Shown piece after piece: positions 1 to 8,834 of a stretch of DNA of 61,953 bases. Below the pieces are notes generated by a model. It was not told the DNA's origin. It searched no databases and saw only the letters and a program-made list of their open reading frames with translations. The stretch is from positions 1 through 61,953 of the forward strand of contig JAYNII010000007.1 in assembly GCA_038108875.1 (NCBI GenBank), in the 5' to 3' direction. The stretch's first letter is position 1; every line of letters starts with the position of its first letter. The DNA comes from VMDH01 sp038108875 (GTDB lineage: Bacteria > Pseudomonadota > Gammaproteobacteria > Magnimaribacterales > D2472). The position numbers were made by a program, and so were the translations under genes.

Positions 1-987
1 ATTTAGCTGATCAGCAGTATTTTTTTTATCAATTAGCATAAATGGCTTAAGCTTTTCAAAAGGTGCATGAATTTGTTGGTCAAATCCATAGCTTTGTAAA
101 ATATCATTAATAAGCTTGTAATCATTCTTCCTTAGCTTAAGAGTTTTTAAACTCATCTTTGATTCATAGGCCATTCCATATGCTATCGCTTCCCCGTGCA
201 TCAATTGAGACCCAAAGAAGTGTTCCAGAGCATGACCTACCGTATGTCCAAAATTTAAGAATGCCCGGACTCCTTGCTCTTTTTCATCAATGGAGACAAT
301 TTTGGCCTTGATCTTTAATGATTGCGTAATTATTTTCTTTAGGTGACTGGAATCCCGAGCAAGGATCAATTTTGAATATTTTAGGAGGTATTTTGCAAAA
401 TTTTTATCATCAATGAGTGCGTGTTTGATTATTTCTGCTAACCCTGATTTGTATTCTCTTTCCCCAAGAGAATCAAGAAAATCTGTATCAATAAATACTC
501 CTTTAGGATTGTAAAAAGCTCCTACTAGATTCTTGCCTGAGGGCAGGTTTATGGCTGTTTTCCCGCCAACAGATGAGTCAACTTGGGCAAGGAGGGAAGT
601 AGGTACTTGGAAATAGCTGATGCCTCTCATATAAGTACTGGCTACAAAACCGCTGAGGTCCCCAACTACTCCGCCACCGCATGCAACAACTCCATCAGTT
701 CTTAAGAAAGTATTTTTACTTAAAAAGTTGTGAATTTTTTGAAAGTTAACAAAGGACTTTGATTTTTCTCCCGGGGATATTTCATAAACATAGACTTTTA
801 TATCTTGTGAAGTGAGAATTCGTTTAATTTTTGAAATATATAAATTAGGGATATTTTTATCTGTTAGGAGAAGTATCTTCTTTTCTTTGGAAATCAAACT
901 ATGAAAGGTATCAGCAGAACATGCGCCCTTTCCAATAAAGACTGGATATTTTGCATTTCCTTTTCCAATGAGTAATCTATTTAACAT
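1..987 (-). CDS. aroB: 3-dehydroquinate synthase (partial, 3' end outside window)
   Basis: AroB converts DAHP to 3-dehydroquinate, the second shikimate pathway step, in the cytoplasm, using NAD and a divalent metal. The 329 codons in the window show the NAD-binding segment GGGVVGDLSGFVAS, the DSSVGGKTAINLP stretch, the metal ligand region GLAEIIKHALI and the metal-binding LNFGHTVGHALEH. Family members are about 360 residues, so roughly the last 30 codons and the stop lie beyond base 1. The start is the ATG read from base 987, which overlaps the end of aroK by 11 bases. This is the usual aroK-aroB couple and indicates translational coupling. Recognition is secure. Confidence 0.95.
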   Translation of the reverse strand, partial: MLNRLLIGKGNAKYPVFIGKGACSADTFHSLISKEKKILLLTDKNIPNLYISKIKRILTSQDIKVYVYEISPGEKSKSFVNFQKIHNFLSKNTFLRTDGVVACGGGVVGDLSGFVASTYMRGISYFQVPTSLLAQVDSSVGGKTAINLPSGKNLVGAFYNPKGVFIDTDFLDSLGEREYKSGLAEIIKHALIDDKNFAKYLLKYSKLILARDSSHLKKIITQSLKIKAKIVSIDEKEQGVRAFLNFGHTVGHALEHFFGSQLMHGEAIAYGMAYESKMSLKTLKLRKNDYKLINDILQSYGFDQQIHAPFEKLKPFMLIDKKNTADQLN

Positions 988-1480
988 CTTTTATTAAATT
1001 AATTGCCAGCTGAGTAACTTGGTTTTTAGATAATCCACTTGTATCAATTGTATGATTGGCAACACTTCTATACAGGGTATCTCTTTCCGCCCGCATTTTT
1101 ATCAGGGTATTATATACATCCCCCTTATTTAGTAATGGTCTTTTAGAGTCATGACCCACTCTCTTAAATTGTTCATCTAAATTGACATCCAAGAAAATTG
1201 AAAAGGATTTGGTAAGAATTTTTAAATTAGCTTTCTTTAGAACTATGCCTGCACCTGTTGAAATTACACAATTTTCTTTCTTTGAAAGCAGAGCAAGAGC
1301 GCTTGTTTCAAGGGTTCTAAATTTATCTTCACCTGTTTTAAATATATCAGTAATTGGTTGTTGGGAAGTTTCTTCTATCCAGTTGTCGATATCATACCAA
1401 TCTAACGAGAGACTCTTGGCTAATTCTTGCCCAAGAGATGTTTTACCAGATCCAGTTGGGCCTACTAGATAAATTTTCAT
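977..1480 (-). CDS. aroK: Shikimate kinase
   Basis: Phosphorylates shikimate to shikimate 3-phosphate with ATP in the cytoplasm. The 167-residue product has the P-loop GPTGSGKTSLG at residues 8-18, the acidic YDIDNWIE segment near residue 29 that binds Mg and shikimate, a GAGIVL substrate loop (commonly GGG, here GAG) and the lid arginine region SKRPLL. Length is normal for the family. It is first in a two-gene operon with aroB, which begins inside its last codons. It is divergent from the PBP1A gene, with only 54 bases between. In many gammaproteobacteria pilMNOPQ lies between these loci; it is absent here. Confidence 0.95.
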   Translation of the reverse strand: MKIYLVGPTGSGKTSLGQELAKSLSLDWYDIDNWIEETSQQPITDIFKTGEDKFRTLETSALALLSKKENCVISTGAGIVLKKANLKILTKSFSIFLDVNLDEQFKRVGHDSKRPLLNKGDVYNTLIKMRAERDTLYRSVANHTIDTSGLSKNQVTQLAINLIKDVK

Positions 1481-1509
1481 GAAATTAATTTTAGCATTTA
1501 AAGCACACT

Positions 1510-1515
1510 TATAAT
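1510..1515 (+). promoter_or_regulatory. Candidate -10 element for the PBP1A gene
   Basis: A perfect TATAAT lies 19 bases before the ATG at 1535, inside the 54-base divergent gap. No good -35 hexamer is visible 16-18 bases upstream, so this is only a suggestion. Confidence 0.3.
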
Positions 1516-1534
1516 TTCGTAATATGTCTAATTA

Positions 1535-3949
1535 ATGCAGATGATACGTTTAATACAATCACTCCTGACGCTTGGTATAGTGGGAACTATTTCTGCGATT
1601 CTAGTTATTGTTGGCGGCTATATCTTTTTTAAGCCAAGCTTGCCTGAGATTGAGTTGGTTGATGAAAATACTTTGATTTCACCGGTGCAAATCTTTTCCT
1701 CAGATGAAGTGTTGTTGGCAGAATTTGGCGAACAAAAAAGAAGAACGCTTTCATTTCAAGAAATTCCATATAACGTCAAATATGCTTTTTTAGCTGCAGA
1801 AGACGATTCTTTTTTTGAGCACGAGGGATTTCGATTGCTCTCTTTTGCAAGAGCGTTGTTTCAAATTATCCAACAAGGAGAAATCGTTAGCGGAGGGGGA
1901 ACCATTACTATGCAAGTAGTAAGAGGTTATTTACTAAGCAGAGATCAAAACGTTGTGAGAAAGCTTAAGGAGATTTATCTTGCCTTTGAGCTAGAGAGTA
2001 TGGCAACAAAAGAGGAAATTTTTGAGCTTTATATAAATACCTTCTTTTTTGGTAATCGCTCCTATGGGGTTCAGGCAGCTGCGCAAACCTATTTTTCAAA
2101 GAATGTCGATCAACTAACCTTAGCAGAGGCTGCAATTATTGCAGGTACTGCACAACGCCCATCCGATGTAAACCCAATTCGCTCACCTGAAAGGGCAGTA
2201 TCAAGAAGGAATTGGATTTTAAAAAGAATGTATTCCCTTGGTTATATTGGAAAAGGTGAATATTTGCTGGCAAAGATGGAGCCTTTAAACGTAAAACAAG
2301 ATATTTTTAATTTTGAAGTAGATGCAAGATATTTTGCAGAAGTAATAAGGCAATCTTTAATAGATCATTACGGTCTGAGAGTTTATAAAGAAGGGTGGAA
2401 AGTTTTTTCTACCTTGGACAGTGAGCTTCAAAATAATGCACTTGCAGCACAGGCAAAAAATCTTCTAGCTTATGATAAACGACAAGGCTGGAGAGAACCT
2501 AAGAATATAAACGTATTATTTACGCAAGAGGATTTTGCTGAGTTAGCTGCTGGAAGATTTGAATTATTATTCGAGAACCTTGAAGAGGATGCAGAACTTG
2601 GTTCCTCAAATTCTCTTATTGCAAAATTGCGAACTTCATTTGACACAATGCACGGATTTAGAGAGCTTCACAAGGGCTTGGTTGTTGATATTAAACCCAG
2701 AAGAGTCATGATCTTAAAGGAAGATCTTAATCTAGTAGTTATGAATTGGGATGAAAATCTGCAGTGGGCTAGAAAAAGAATTTCAATTGATTCTTTTGGT
2801 CCAAGACCTCAGAACTTTTATGATGTGTTAAAACTTGGCGATCTTATATTTTTTAAATCCGAAAACGATCAACTGCTCCTTGAACAAATGCCTGTTGCAG
2901 AGTCAGCAATTGTTTCACTTAACCCCAAATCGGGTGCCATAAAGACCTATATAGGCGGCATAAATTTCACTAACAGTAATTTTGATAGAGTTAGAATTTC
3001 TTATCCTCAAACCGGTTCCAGTTTTAAACCGTTTATCTACGCTGCAGCCTTTAATGCTGGTTATTCTGGCGCATCTGTCATCAACGATGCCCCAATTATT
3101 TTTGAAGATAAGAATTTAGAAAGTTATTGGAGACCGGAGAATTACACTAAGAAATTTTATGGAGACACCAGGCTTAGGGAAGCTTTGATTCAATCTATTA
3201 ACATAGTAACTGTTAAACTTTTGAGAGAAATTGGTATTGACGAAACAAGACTGTTTCTTAATGCCTTAGGATTTGATGAGAGTAGACTTAATCCTGATCT
3301 ATCTTTAGCATTAGGTTCCTCAAGTTTTTCACCCCTAGAGATGGCAAGGGCTTACAGCTTAATTGCCAACCTTGGAAATCCTATTAACCCATATTTCATT
3401 GAGAGAATCGAAGATAGGCATGGGAATGTAATCTTTGATCACAAGCAGATGGTTCAAGAAAGTGTAGAGCTAATTTTTCCTTGGATTAGTAATTCAGGAA
3501 ATCAAGAAGATCCATTTCAGATTCTTCCAGAATTATCAAATCCGAAGATAGACCCAAGAGTATTTTTCTTAGTGAAGGATATTTTAAAAGAGGCTTTGAA
3601 GAGAGGAACTTCTGGGAGAAAAACAAAGATACTTGATAGGGACGATATCGGTGGTAAAACTGGAACCACGAATGATGCAATTTCTACTTGGTTTTCAGGA
3701 TTCTCTGAGGAATTGGTTACTACCATTTGGGTGGGAACAGATGATTTTTCTTCACTTGGTAAAAATGAATTTGGTTCATCGATAGCGTTACCAACATGGG
3801 TTGATTTTATGGAGGAATCCCTAGATATAATTCCAGAAAGAGCAGGAAAAGTTCCTGCTGGTGTGAGCTATATAAGGGTAAACAGAGATACTGGACAACC
3901 TACAAAGGATATATCAGAAAAATCTTATTTCGAGATTTCTTTGGACTGA
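1535..3949 (+). CDS. mrcA: Penicillin-binding protein 1A (bifunctional peptidoglycan synthase)
   Basis: Class A PBP that polymerises lipid II (glycosyltransferase family 51) and cross-links peptides in the periplasm. The 804-residue product has one N-terminal membrane anchor (residues about 8-32). The GT51 domain carries EDDSFFEHEGF (catalytic Glu89) and GGGTITMQ, where GGSTITQQ is more usual. An OB-like insert follows at about 320-470, then the transpeptidase with S495-S-F-K498, SIN near residue 556 and K708TG. It is divergent from aroKB, the standard gammaproteobacterial position of ponA/mrcA. A second ATG at 1541 could be the start instead. Its stop codon directly abuts that of the convergent slmA. 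Confidence 0.95.
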   Translation: MQMIRLIQSLLTLGIVGTISAILVIVGGYIFFKPSLPEIELVDENTLISPVQIFSSDEVLLAEFGEQKRRTLSFQEIPYNVKYAFLAAEDDSFFEHEGFRLLSFARALFQIIQQGEIVSGGGTITMQVVRGYLLSRDQNVVRKLKEIYLAFELESMATKEEIFELYINTFFFGNRSYGVQAAAQTYFSKNVDQLTLAEAAIIAGTAQRPSDVNPIRSPERAVSRRNWILKRMYSLGYIGKGEYLLAKMEPLNVKQDIFNFEVDARYFAEVIRQSLIDHYGLRVYKEGWKVFSTLDSELQNNALAAQAKNLLAYDKRQGWREPKNINVLFTQEDFAELAAGRFELLFENLEEDAELGSSNSLIAKLRTSFDTMHGFRELHKGLVVDIKPRRVMILKEDLNLVVMNWDENLQWARKRISIDSFGPRPQNFYDVLKLGDLIFFKSENDQLLLEQMPVAESAIVSLNPKSGAIKTYIGGINFTNSNFDRVRISYPQTGSSFKPFIYAAAFNAGYSGASVINDAPIIFEDKNLESYWRPENYTKKFYGDTRLREALIQSINIVTVKLLREIGIDETRLFLNALGFDESRLNPDLSLALGSSSFSPLEMARAYSLIANLGNPINPYFIERIEDRHGNVIFDHKQMVQESVELIFPWISNSGNQEDPFQILPELSNPKIDPRVFFLVKDILKEALKRGTSGRKTKILDRDDIGGKTGTTNDAISTWFSGFSEELVTTIWVGTDDFSSLGKNEFGSSIALPTWVDFMEESLDIIPERAGKVPAGVSYIRVNRDTGQPTKDISEKSYFEISLD

Positions 3950-4519
3950 TTATTTGAAAATACTCTCTTGGAGACCTTCCCAATAGTTATCCAAGTACGA
4001 GGAAGGCAAATCCTTTAAAGATCCCCTCAAAAATCTAGCAATTAGACCTTCAAGATTGGTAGTCAAAATCTGAGCTCCAATACCAGGTGTAAGTATTAAC
4101 TCTTTTGGATTTACTTGTAAGATTTGTTTAATGTTTAATTCGTATCTATCAAAAAATTGATTCACTTTCTCTTCAACATTTTTTTCATCTGGAGATAGCG
4201 CTTCTCTTGAGAGGATTCTGCAAAACCCTTTATTCTTTTCTATAAAAACTACAGAAAAGTAGAAGATGTTTTTTAACTTTTCTCTGGTTGTTAGTTTTTC
4301 TTCTTTTTTAATGAAGTTCATTCTATCGAAAATAGTTGCATCACAGAATTCAAATAATTCTTGAAAAATCATTCTCTTGCTTGGAAAGTGACGATAGAGT
4401 GCTGCTTCAGTAATTCCAGATTCTTTTGCAAGTAAAGCGGTAGTTATTTTTGTTGTGTTGCTCTTTTCTAGTAACTTTAGCAAAGTTTGCAGTATTAAAT
4501 CTTTTCTATTTTCCTTCAT
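3950..4519 (-). CDS. slmA: TetR-family nucleoid occlusion factor SlmA
   Basis: SlmA binds specific chromosomal sites and blocks FtsZ assembly over the nucleoid. The 189-residue protein has an N-terminal TetR helix-turn-helix with ITEAALYRHFPSKRMIFQEL, which closely matches the E. coli SlmA recognition helix region (SEAALYRHFPSKTRMF). The C-terminal half also follows SlmA (NQFFDRYELNIKQIL; LEGLIARFLRG). The gene sits 3 bases downstream of the phosphomannomutase gene on the same strand, a region where slmA occurs in other gammaproteobacteria, near dut/algC. The remaining alternative is another TetR regulator, but similarity beyond the DNA-binding domain favours SlmA. Confidence 0.85.
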   Translation of the reverse strand: MKENRKDLILQTLLKLLEKSNTTKITTALLAKESGITEAALYRHFPSKRMIFQELFEFCDATIFDRMNFIKKEEKLTTREKLKNIFYFSVVFIEKNKGFCRILSREALSPDEKNVEEKVNQFFDRYELNIKQILQVNPKELILTPGIGAQILTTNLEGLIARFLRGSLKDLPSSYLDNYWEGLQESIFK

Positions 4520-4522
4520 ACG

Positions 4523-5887
4523 CTAAGACAAATGTAACTCTAAGGATGGTCTAATCAAAGATAATTGACTTAAAAAATTATTTTTTATTTCATCTAACCT
4601 AGCCTGCGAATCTGCTTCAAATCTTAATACTAATTTAGCTGTGGTATTGGATGCGCGTAAAAGCCCCCAACCATCCTCAAAATCAACTCTTAAACCATCT
4701 ATTGTATTTAATAGGCCTTTATGAAAGACAGCAGATTTCTTGAAATCATCAACGATTTTGAATTTATCTTCCTCAGTAACATTTATATTGAGTTCAGGAG
4801 TAGAAAAGGTCTTAGGGTATTTGTTGATCATTTCAGCTAAAGAGTTTTTTGAATTGGCTAAAATTTCTAAAAGCCTAACACCCGCATAATGACCGTCATC
4901 AAATCCATACCAATTGTCGTTAAAGAAGATGTGTCCACTCATCTCACCAGCAAGAAGCGCACCAGTTTCTCTTAATTTATTTTTTATATGAAAATGTCCG
5001 GTAGGAGACATGATTGGGTTTCCACCATTTTTGGTAATAGTTTTAGGTAAGTTACTAGTACACTTAACATCAAAAATAATGTCCCCATTATTTTTTTGGA
5101 GAATATTTTCTGAAAAAAGCATCATTAATTGATCGGGAAAGATAGCTTGGCCAAGATTATCAACCACACCTAGTCTATCTCCGTCACCATCAAATGCGAG
5201 TCCTACATCTGCCTCTGAGCTTAGTACCGATTCAATGACATCCTGTAAGTTTTCTAATTTTCCAGGATCAGGATGATGGTTTGGAAAATTTCCATCTACC
5301 TCTGAGTACAGTTCAATAAGCTCGCATCCAATTTCTCTGAAGAGCTTTGGTGCTACTGCTCCTGCAGCTCCATTCCCACAATCTATAACAACTTTTAGAT
5401 TGCTAAAATTTGCTTTTACCCTCGAAATCACTTCGGAAATATAGTCATCTATCTGAGAAGCATCCCTGATATTTTTACCAGAAGGTCTCTGCTTTATCTC
5501 TGAGTTTATTAGTAGCTTTAGCTCTTCTCCGGCGACGGGCTTGTCATTTATAACCGTTTTAAAGCCGTTATGATTTTTAGGATTATGACTTCCTGTTATC
5601 ATTACACCACTTTTATGTGGAGTATTTTTAGCAGCAAAATATAACAGCGGGCTAGTCACCAATCCTATATCGATGGTGTTAATACCTCTTTGATTTAAAC
5701 ACTCTATAAAAAAATTTTTAATATGAGGGCCTGAAAGTCTTCCATCTCTTCCAATAACCAACGTATCAATGTTTTCCTTAAAGCACTTTACAGATATGGC
5801 ATGGGCAATATGCTCCAGTGCATTATCAGAAAAATCATCTGGAAAGATTCCTCTTATATCGTATTCTCGAAAGATAGATAAGTTCAT
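4523..5887 (-). CDS. algC: Phosphomannomutase/phosphoglucomutase (AlgC type)
   Basis: Alpha-D-phosphohexomutase interconverting hexose 1- and 6-phosphates, supplying sugar nucleotides for LPS and other glycans in the cytoplasm. All four family signatures are visible in the 454 residues: the phosphoserine loop TGSHNPKNHNGFK, the metal loop DGDGDRLG, the sugar-specificity loop GEMSGHIFF and the C-terminal phosphate-binding RASNTTAKLVLRFEAD. Length is typical for AlgC/ManB. It is probably cotranscribed with slmA. Whether mannose or glucose phosphate is the main substrate cannot be read from the sequence. Confidence 0.9.
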   Translation of the reverse strand: MNLSIFREYDIRGIFPDDFSDNALEHIAHAISVKCFKENIDTLVIGRDGRLSGPHIKNFFIECLNQRGINTIDIGLVTSPLLYFAAKNTPHKSGVMITGSHNPKNHNGFKTVINDKPVAGEELKLLINSEIKQRPSGKNIRDASQIDDYISEVISRVKANFSNLKVVIDCGNGAAGAVAPKLFREIGCELIELYSEVDGNFPNHHPDPGKLENLQDVIESVLSSEADVGLAFDGDGDRLGVVDNLGQAIFPDQLMMLFSENILQKNNGDIIFDVKCTSNLPKTITKNGGNPIMSPTGHFHIKNKLRETGALLAGEMSGHIFFNDNWYGFDDGHYAGVRLLEILANSKNSLAEMINKYPKTFSTPELNINVTEEDKFKIVDDFKKSAVFHKGLLNTIDGLRVDFEDGWGLLRASNTTAKLVLRFEADSQARLDEIKNNFLSQLSLIRPSLELHLS

Positions 5888-5947
5888 AATTTATAAGCTA
5901 AGTGTGATTATTTTATAATGATTTGACATAATATCTCAGGTTTAATA

Positions 5948-6871
5948 ATGTTTCTTAATACTGACTCGAAATTCATCTGGCTTAACGGCAAGTTCTCTGC
6001 ATGGGATGAGAGCAAAATTCACATGCTTACCCACACATTGCACTATGGAATGGGTGTTTTTGAAGGTGTAAGAGCTTATGCAAATAATAATCAGCATGGC
6101 AGAGTATTCCGATTACAAGATCACACAAAAAGACTATTTGATGCTGCAAATAAAATAGACTTAAACATCCCATTTTCCATGGATGTTATTAATGAAGCCC
6201 AAATAAGCACCTTAAGAAAGAATAAGCTGACAGAGGGATATATACGTCCTATAGTTTTTTTAGGAAATGAGTCTATGGGACTAAGGGCGCGTGATCTTTC
6301 TGTTAATGTCGCGATAGCTTGTTGGGAATGGCCATCTTATATGGATCCAGCAAAAAAAGAGCAGGGCATAGATATCATTAAATCACCCTACGGACAGTAT
6401 GAGAATCCACTTTATTCAAATAATAAGATCATAGGAACCTACGTCAACTCTATCATGGCATTGCATGATGCTCTTAGAAAGGGAGCAGATGAAGCTCTGC
6501 TTCTTGACAAGAATGGCAATATTTCTGAGGGTAGCGGCGAAAATCTTTTTATTGTTAAAGATAAAAAATTATTCACTCCAACTGTTGATTACTGTCTAAA
6601 TGGAATTACTAGGCAAAGTATTATTGCTATAGCTCAATCAATAGAACTTGAGGTTCATGAATCTGTTTTAAAGATCGATGACCTCATGAATGCAGACGAG
6701 GCATTTTTTACAGGAACTGCGGTTGAAGTTATGCCAATTAAATCTATTGATAATAATCTAATAGGTATAGGGAAAAGAGGACCTATAACAGAAATACTAC
6801 AAAGCAAATATACCCAAATAGTTCGTGGAGAAGATAAAGATTTTTCTCATTGGCTAACTGCAATCAACTAA
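5948..6871 (+). CDS. ilvE: Branched-chain amino acid aminotransferase
   Basis: PLP fold-type IV aminotransferase that makes leucine, isoleucine and valine from their keto acids in the cytoplasm. The 307-residue product contains the PLP lysine at K160 (NNKIIGTYVNSI), followed by GADEALLLDKNGNISEGSGENLF and the FFTGTAVEV phosphate-binding segment. Length matches E. coli IlvE (309). It is divergent from algC with a 60-base gap. The next gene starts 3 bases after its stop, so ilvE probably heads the glycan operon, as in pseudomonads where ilvE precedes LPS core genes. Confidence 0.95.
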   Translation: MFLNTDSKFIWLNGKFSAWDESKIHMLTHTLHYGMGVFEGVRAYANNNQHGRVFRLQDHTKRLFDAANKIDLNIPFSMDVINEAQISTLRKNKLTEGYIRPIVFLGNESMGLRARDLSVNVAIACWEWPSYMDPAKKEQGIDIIKSPYGQYENPLYSNNKIIGTYVNSIMALHDALRKGADEALLLDKNGNISEGSGENLFIVKDKKLFTPTVDYCLNGITRQSIIAIAQSIELEVHESVLKIDDLMNADEAFFTGTAVEVMPIKSIDNNLIGIGKRGPITEILQSKYTQIVRGEDKDFSHWLTAIN

Positions 6872-6874
6872 TCT

Positions 6875-8128
6875 TTGAAAAAACTAAATATTGGTATCCT
6901 GAGTTATCGAAGCGCTCCTTTTAGCGGAGGTCAGGGTATATATGTTTATGAAATTTCAAAAATTTTAAAAGGTTTAGGTCACAAGATCACAGTTATCTCA
7001 GGTCCGCCATACCCTTACCTTGATCGAGATATCAAATTGATCAAGCTCCCTGGTCTCAATCTATTTTCTACCTTCAATTTCAAAGATAGATTAGTTAAAT
7101 TTAGAAAAAAACATCCAAAATCTCTCGATGACTTCTATGAGTTTTTTATTGCTTTGATTGGTGGCTTTCCTGAGATGAGGACATTTGGTAATCGGGCCAA
7201 AAGGTTAATTAAGCCGGGAGACTTTGATATATTGATTGATAATCAATGCCTTGCTTATGGATTGCTTGATTTACAAAAACATACTCCAATCTTAACGGTC
7301 ATCCATCATCCCATATCTAAAGATAAGTATTTTGAACTGCTTTTTTCAAAGAGCGTTATTAGACGATTTTTCATCAGGCGTTGGTATGGGTTTCTTAGAA
7401 TGCAAAAAAAGGTTTCTAAAAACATGCAATACATTGTTACTCCTTCAAGTAGTTCACAAGCGGATATAAATAGAGATTTCGGCGTCAAGATGAATAGGAT
7501 TTCAGTTATTCCAAATGGAATAGATAGTGCTATTTTTACTCCCCTTAACAATAGAAAGGAATTTCAAAATAACTATAGAGTTATTACAACTGCAAGCGCA
7601 GATGTTCCCCTTAAAGGCTTAAGCTTTACAATCCGGGCAATCCATCATTTAAAAGAATTGTTTCCAAAGATTCATTTGACTGTTATTGGTCAACCTAAAA
7701 GCGGGGGATACACTGAAAGGTTAATAGATGAACTCGATGTTTCTGAGTATATATCATTTAAAACCAATCTTTCAAAAGCTGAGATAGCTTTTGAGTATGC
7801 CTGCAGTTCGGTTGCTGTAGTAAGTTCATTGTATGAAGGCTTTGGTTTTCCAGTGGGAGAAGCCATGGCATGCAACGTGCCTTTAATAGCAACCAAAGTA
7901 GCATCTATACCTGAAATAACATCCTCCTACGCTACGCTTGTAAAACCTGATTCCTCGTCTGAGATAGCTAATGCTTTGGTAGAGATATTTCAAGATTACG
8001 CTGTATTTCAGGCCAGGGCATTCGAAGGATTAGCCCATATTCAAAATAATTTTAATTGGGAGAAGCTGGCTCTAAGGTATCAAGATCTGTTGTTTAGAAT
8101 TTTGGAGGAACGTCATGCTGACCTTTGA
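6875..8128 (+). CDS. Glycosyltransferase family 4 (GT-B fold)
   Basis: Retaining GT-B glycosyltransferase, probably acting on LPS core or another surface glycan at the cytoplasmic face. The N-terminal acceptor domain opens with a glycine-rich loop (YRSAPFSGGQGIYVYEI). The C-terminal donor domain has VIPNGIDSAIFTP and the EX7E motif in EGFGFPVGEAMACNVPLIAT. The only sensible start is the TTG at 6875, three bases after ilvE, where the protein begins KKLNIGILSYRSAP. The gene overlaps the following methyltransferase by 14 bases. Donor and acceptor sugars cannot be assigned. Confidence 0.85.
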   Translation: MKKLNIGILSYRSAPFSGGQGIYVYEISKILKGLGHKITVISGPPYPYLDRDIKLIKLPGLNLFSTFNFKDRLVKFRKKHPKSLDDFYEFFIALIGGFPEMRTFGNRAKRLIKPGDFDILIDNQCLAYGLLDLQKHTPILTVIHHPISKDKYFELLFSKSVIRRFFIRRWYGFLRMQKKVSKNMQYIVTPSSSSQADINRDFGVKMNRISVIPNGIDSAIFTPLNNRKEFQNNYRVITTASADVPLKGLSFTIRAIHHLKELFPKIHLTVIGQPKSGGYTERLIDELDVSEYISFKTNLSKAEIAFEYACSSVAVVSSLYEGFGFPVGEAMACNVPLIATKVASIPEITSSYATLVKPDSSSEIANALVEIFQDYAVFQARAFEGLAHIQNNFNWEKLALRYQDLLFRILEERHADL

Positions 8129-8834
8129 TCTTGAAAATATTTCACTAAACACTCAAGCCCCAAATATTCTTGACTTAGGTTGTGGAGAAGGGAGGCATAT
8201 TTTTGGCTGCATGACCGTTTTTAAAAACGCTAAGATAATTGGTATTGATATGCACTTAGAATCGCTTGCAAAGTGTATCGAAGGGCATGCTTTTTTTATT
8301 GGCCATAATAATTGTAAGAATATCTATTCACAAGCTTCTATATATAATCTACCTTTTAGGGATAAATCATTTGATCTTATTATTTGCTCAGAAGTTATGG
8401 AGCACTTAGAAGATTACAAAAAAGCTATTGAGATAATTCACTCTCTACTAAAAGATGACGGAACCCTTTTAATAAGCGTCCCTTCTTTTTTTCCTGAAAA
8501 AATTTGTTGGCTCTTATCGGATAAATATCAAAAAACACCAGGAGGACATGTACGAATATTTAGAAAATCTGTTCTTGAAAATGATCTAAGGCTTTATGGA
8601 TTTAGGAAAATCAGCAGCAAGAGATTTCATGCATTTCATTCTCCTTATTGGTGGCTTAGATGTTTATTTTGGAAGAATCAGGAGAAGAGTTTTTTAGTTA
8701 AGTGGTATAAAAAATTTCTTGAATATCAGATATTAAATAGAACGCCTATTTTGGATGTTGTTGAGAGCTTTTTGAATCCTTTATTGGGTAAAAGCGTGTC
8801 CTTTGTTTTTAGAAAACATAATGCTAGTAAATAA
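8115..8834 (+). CDS. Class I SAM-dependent methyltransferase (Methyltransf_11 type)
   Basis: 239-residue methyltransferase with SAM motif I ILDLGCGEGRH at about residue 18, the acidic end of strand 2 (IIGIDMHLESL), DLIICSEVMEHLED as motif IV and a C-terminal DGTLLISVPS post-motif strand. The substrate is unknown. Coupling to a glycosyltransferase on one side and a QW-barrel protein on the other suggests a surface glycan or lipid-linked intermediate. Both junctions are 14-base overlaps, which argues for tightly coupled translation of the three genes. Confidence 0.8.
   Translation: MLTFDLENISLNTQAPNILDLGCGEGRHIFGCMTVFKNAKIIGIDMHLESLAKCIEGHAFFIGHNNCKNIYSQASIYNLPFRDKSFDLIICSEVMEHLEDYKKAIEIIHSLLKDDGTLLISVPSFFPEKICWLLSDKYQKTPGGHVRIFRKSVLENDLRLYGFRKISSKRFHAFHSPYWWLRCLFWKNQEKSFLVKWYKKFLEYQILNRTPILDVVESFLNPLLGKSVSFVFRKHNASK

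Noticed and set aside
8803..8820. TTG start at 8803 for the barrel protein
   Set aside because: It would deepen the overlap to 32 bases; the ATG at 8821 reproduces the 14-base overlap of the preceding junction.
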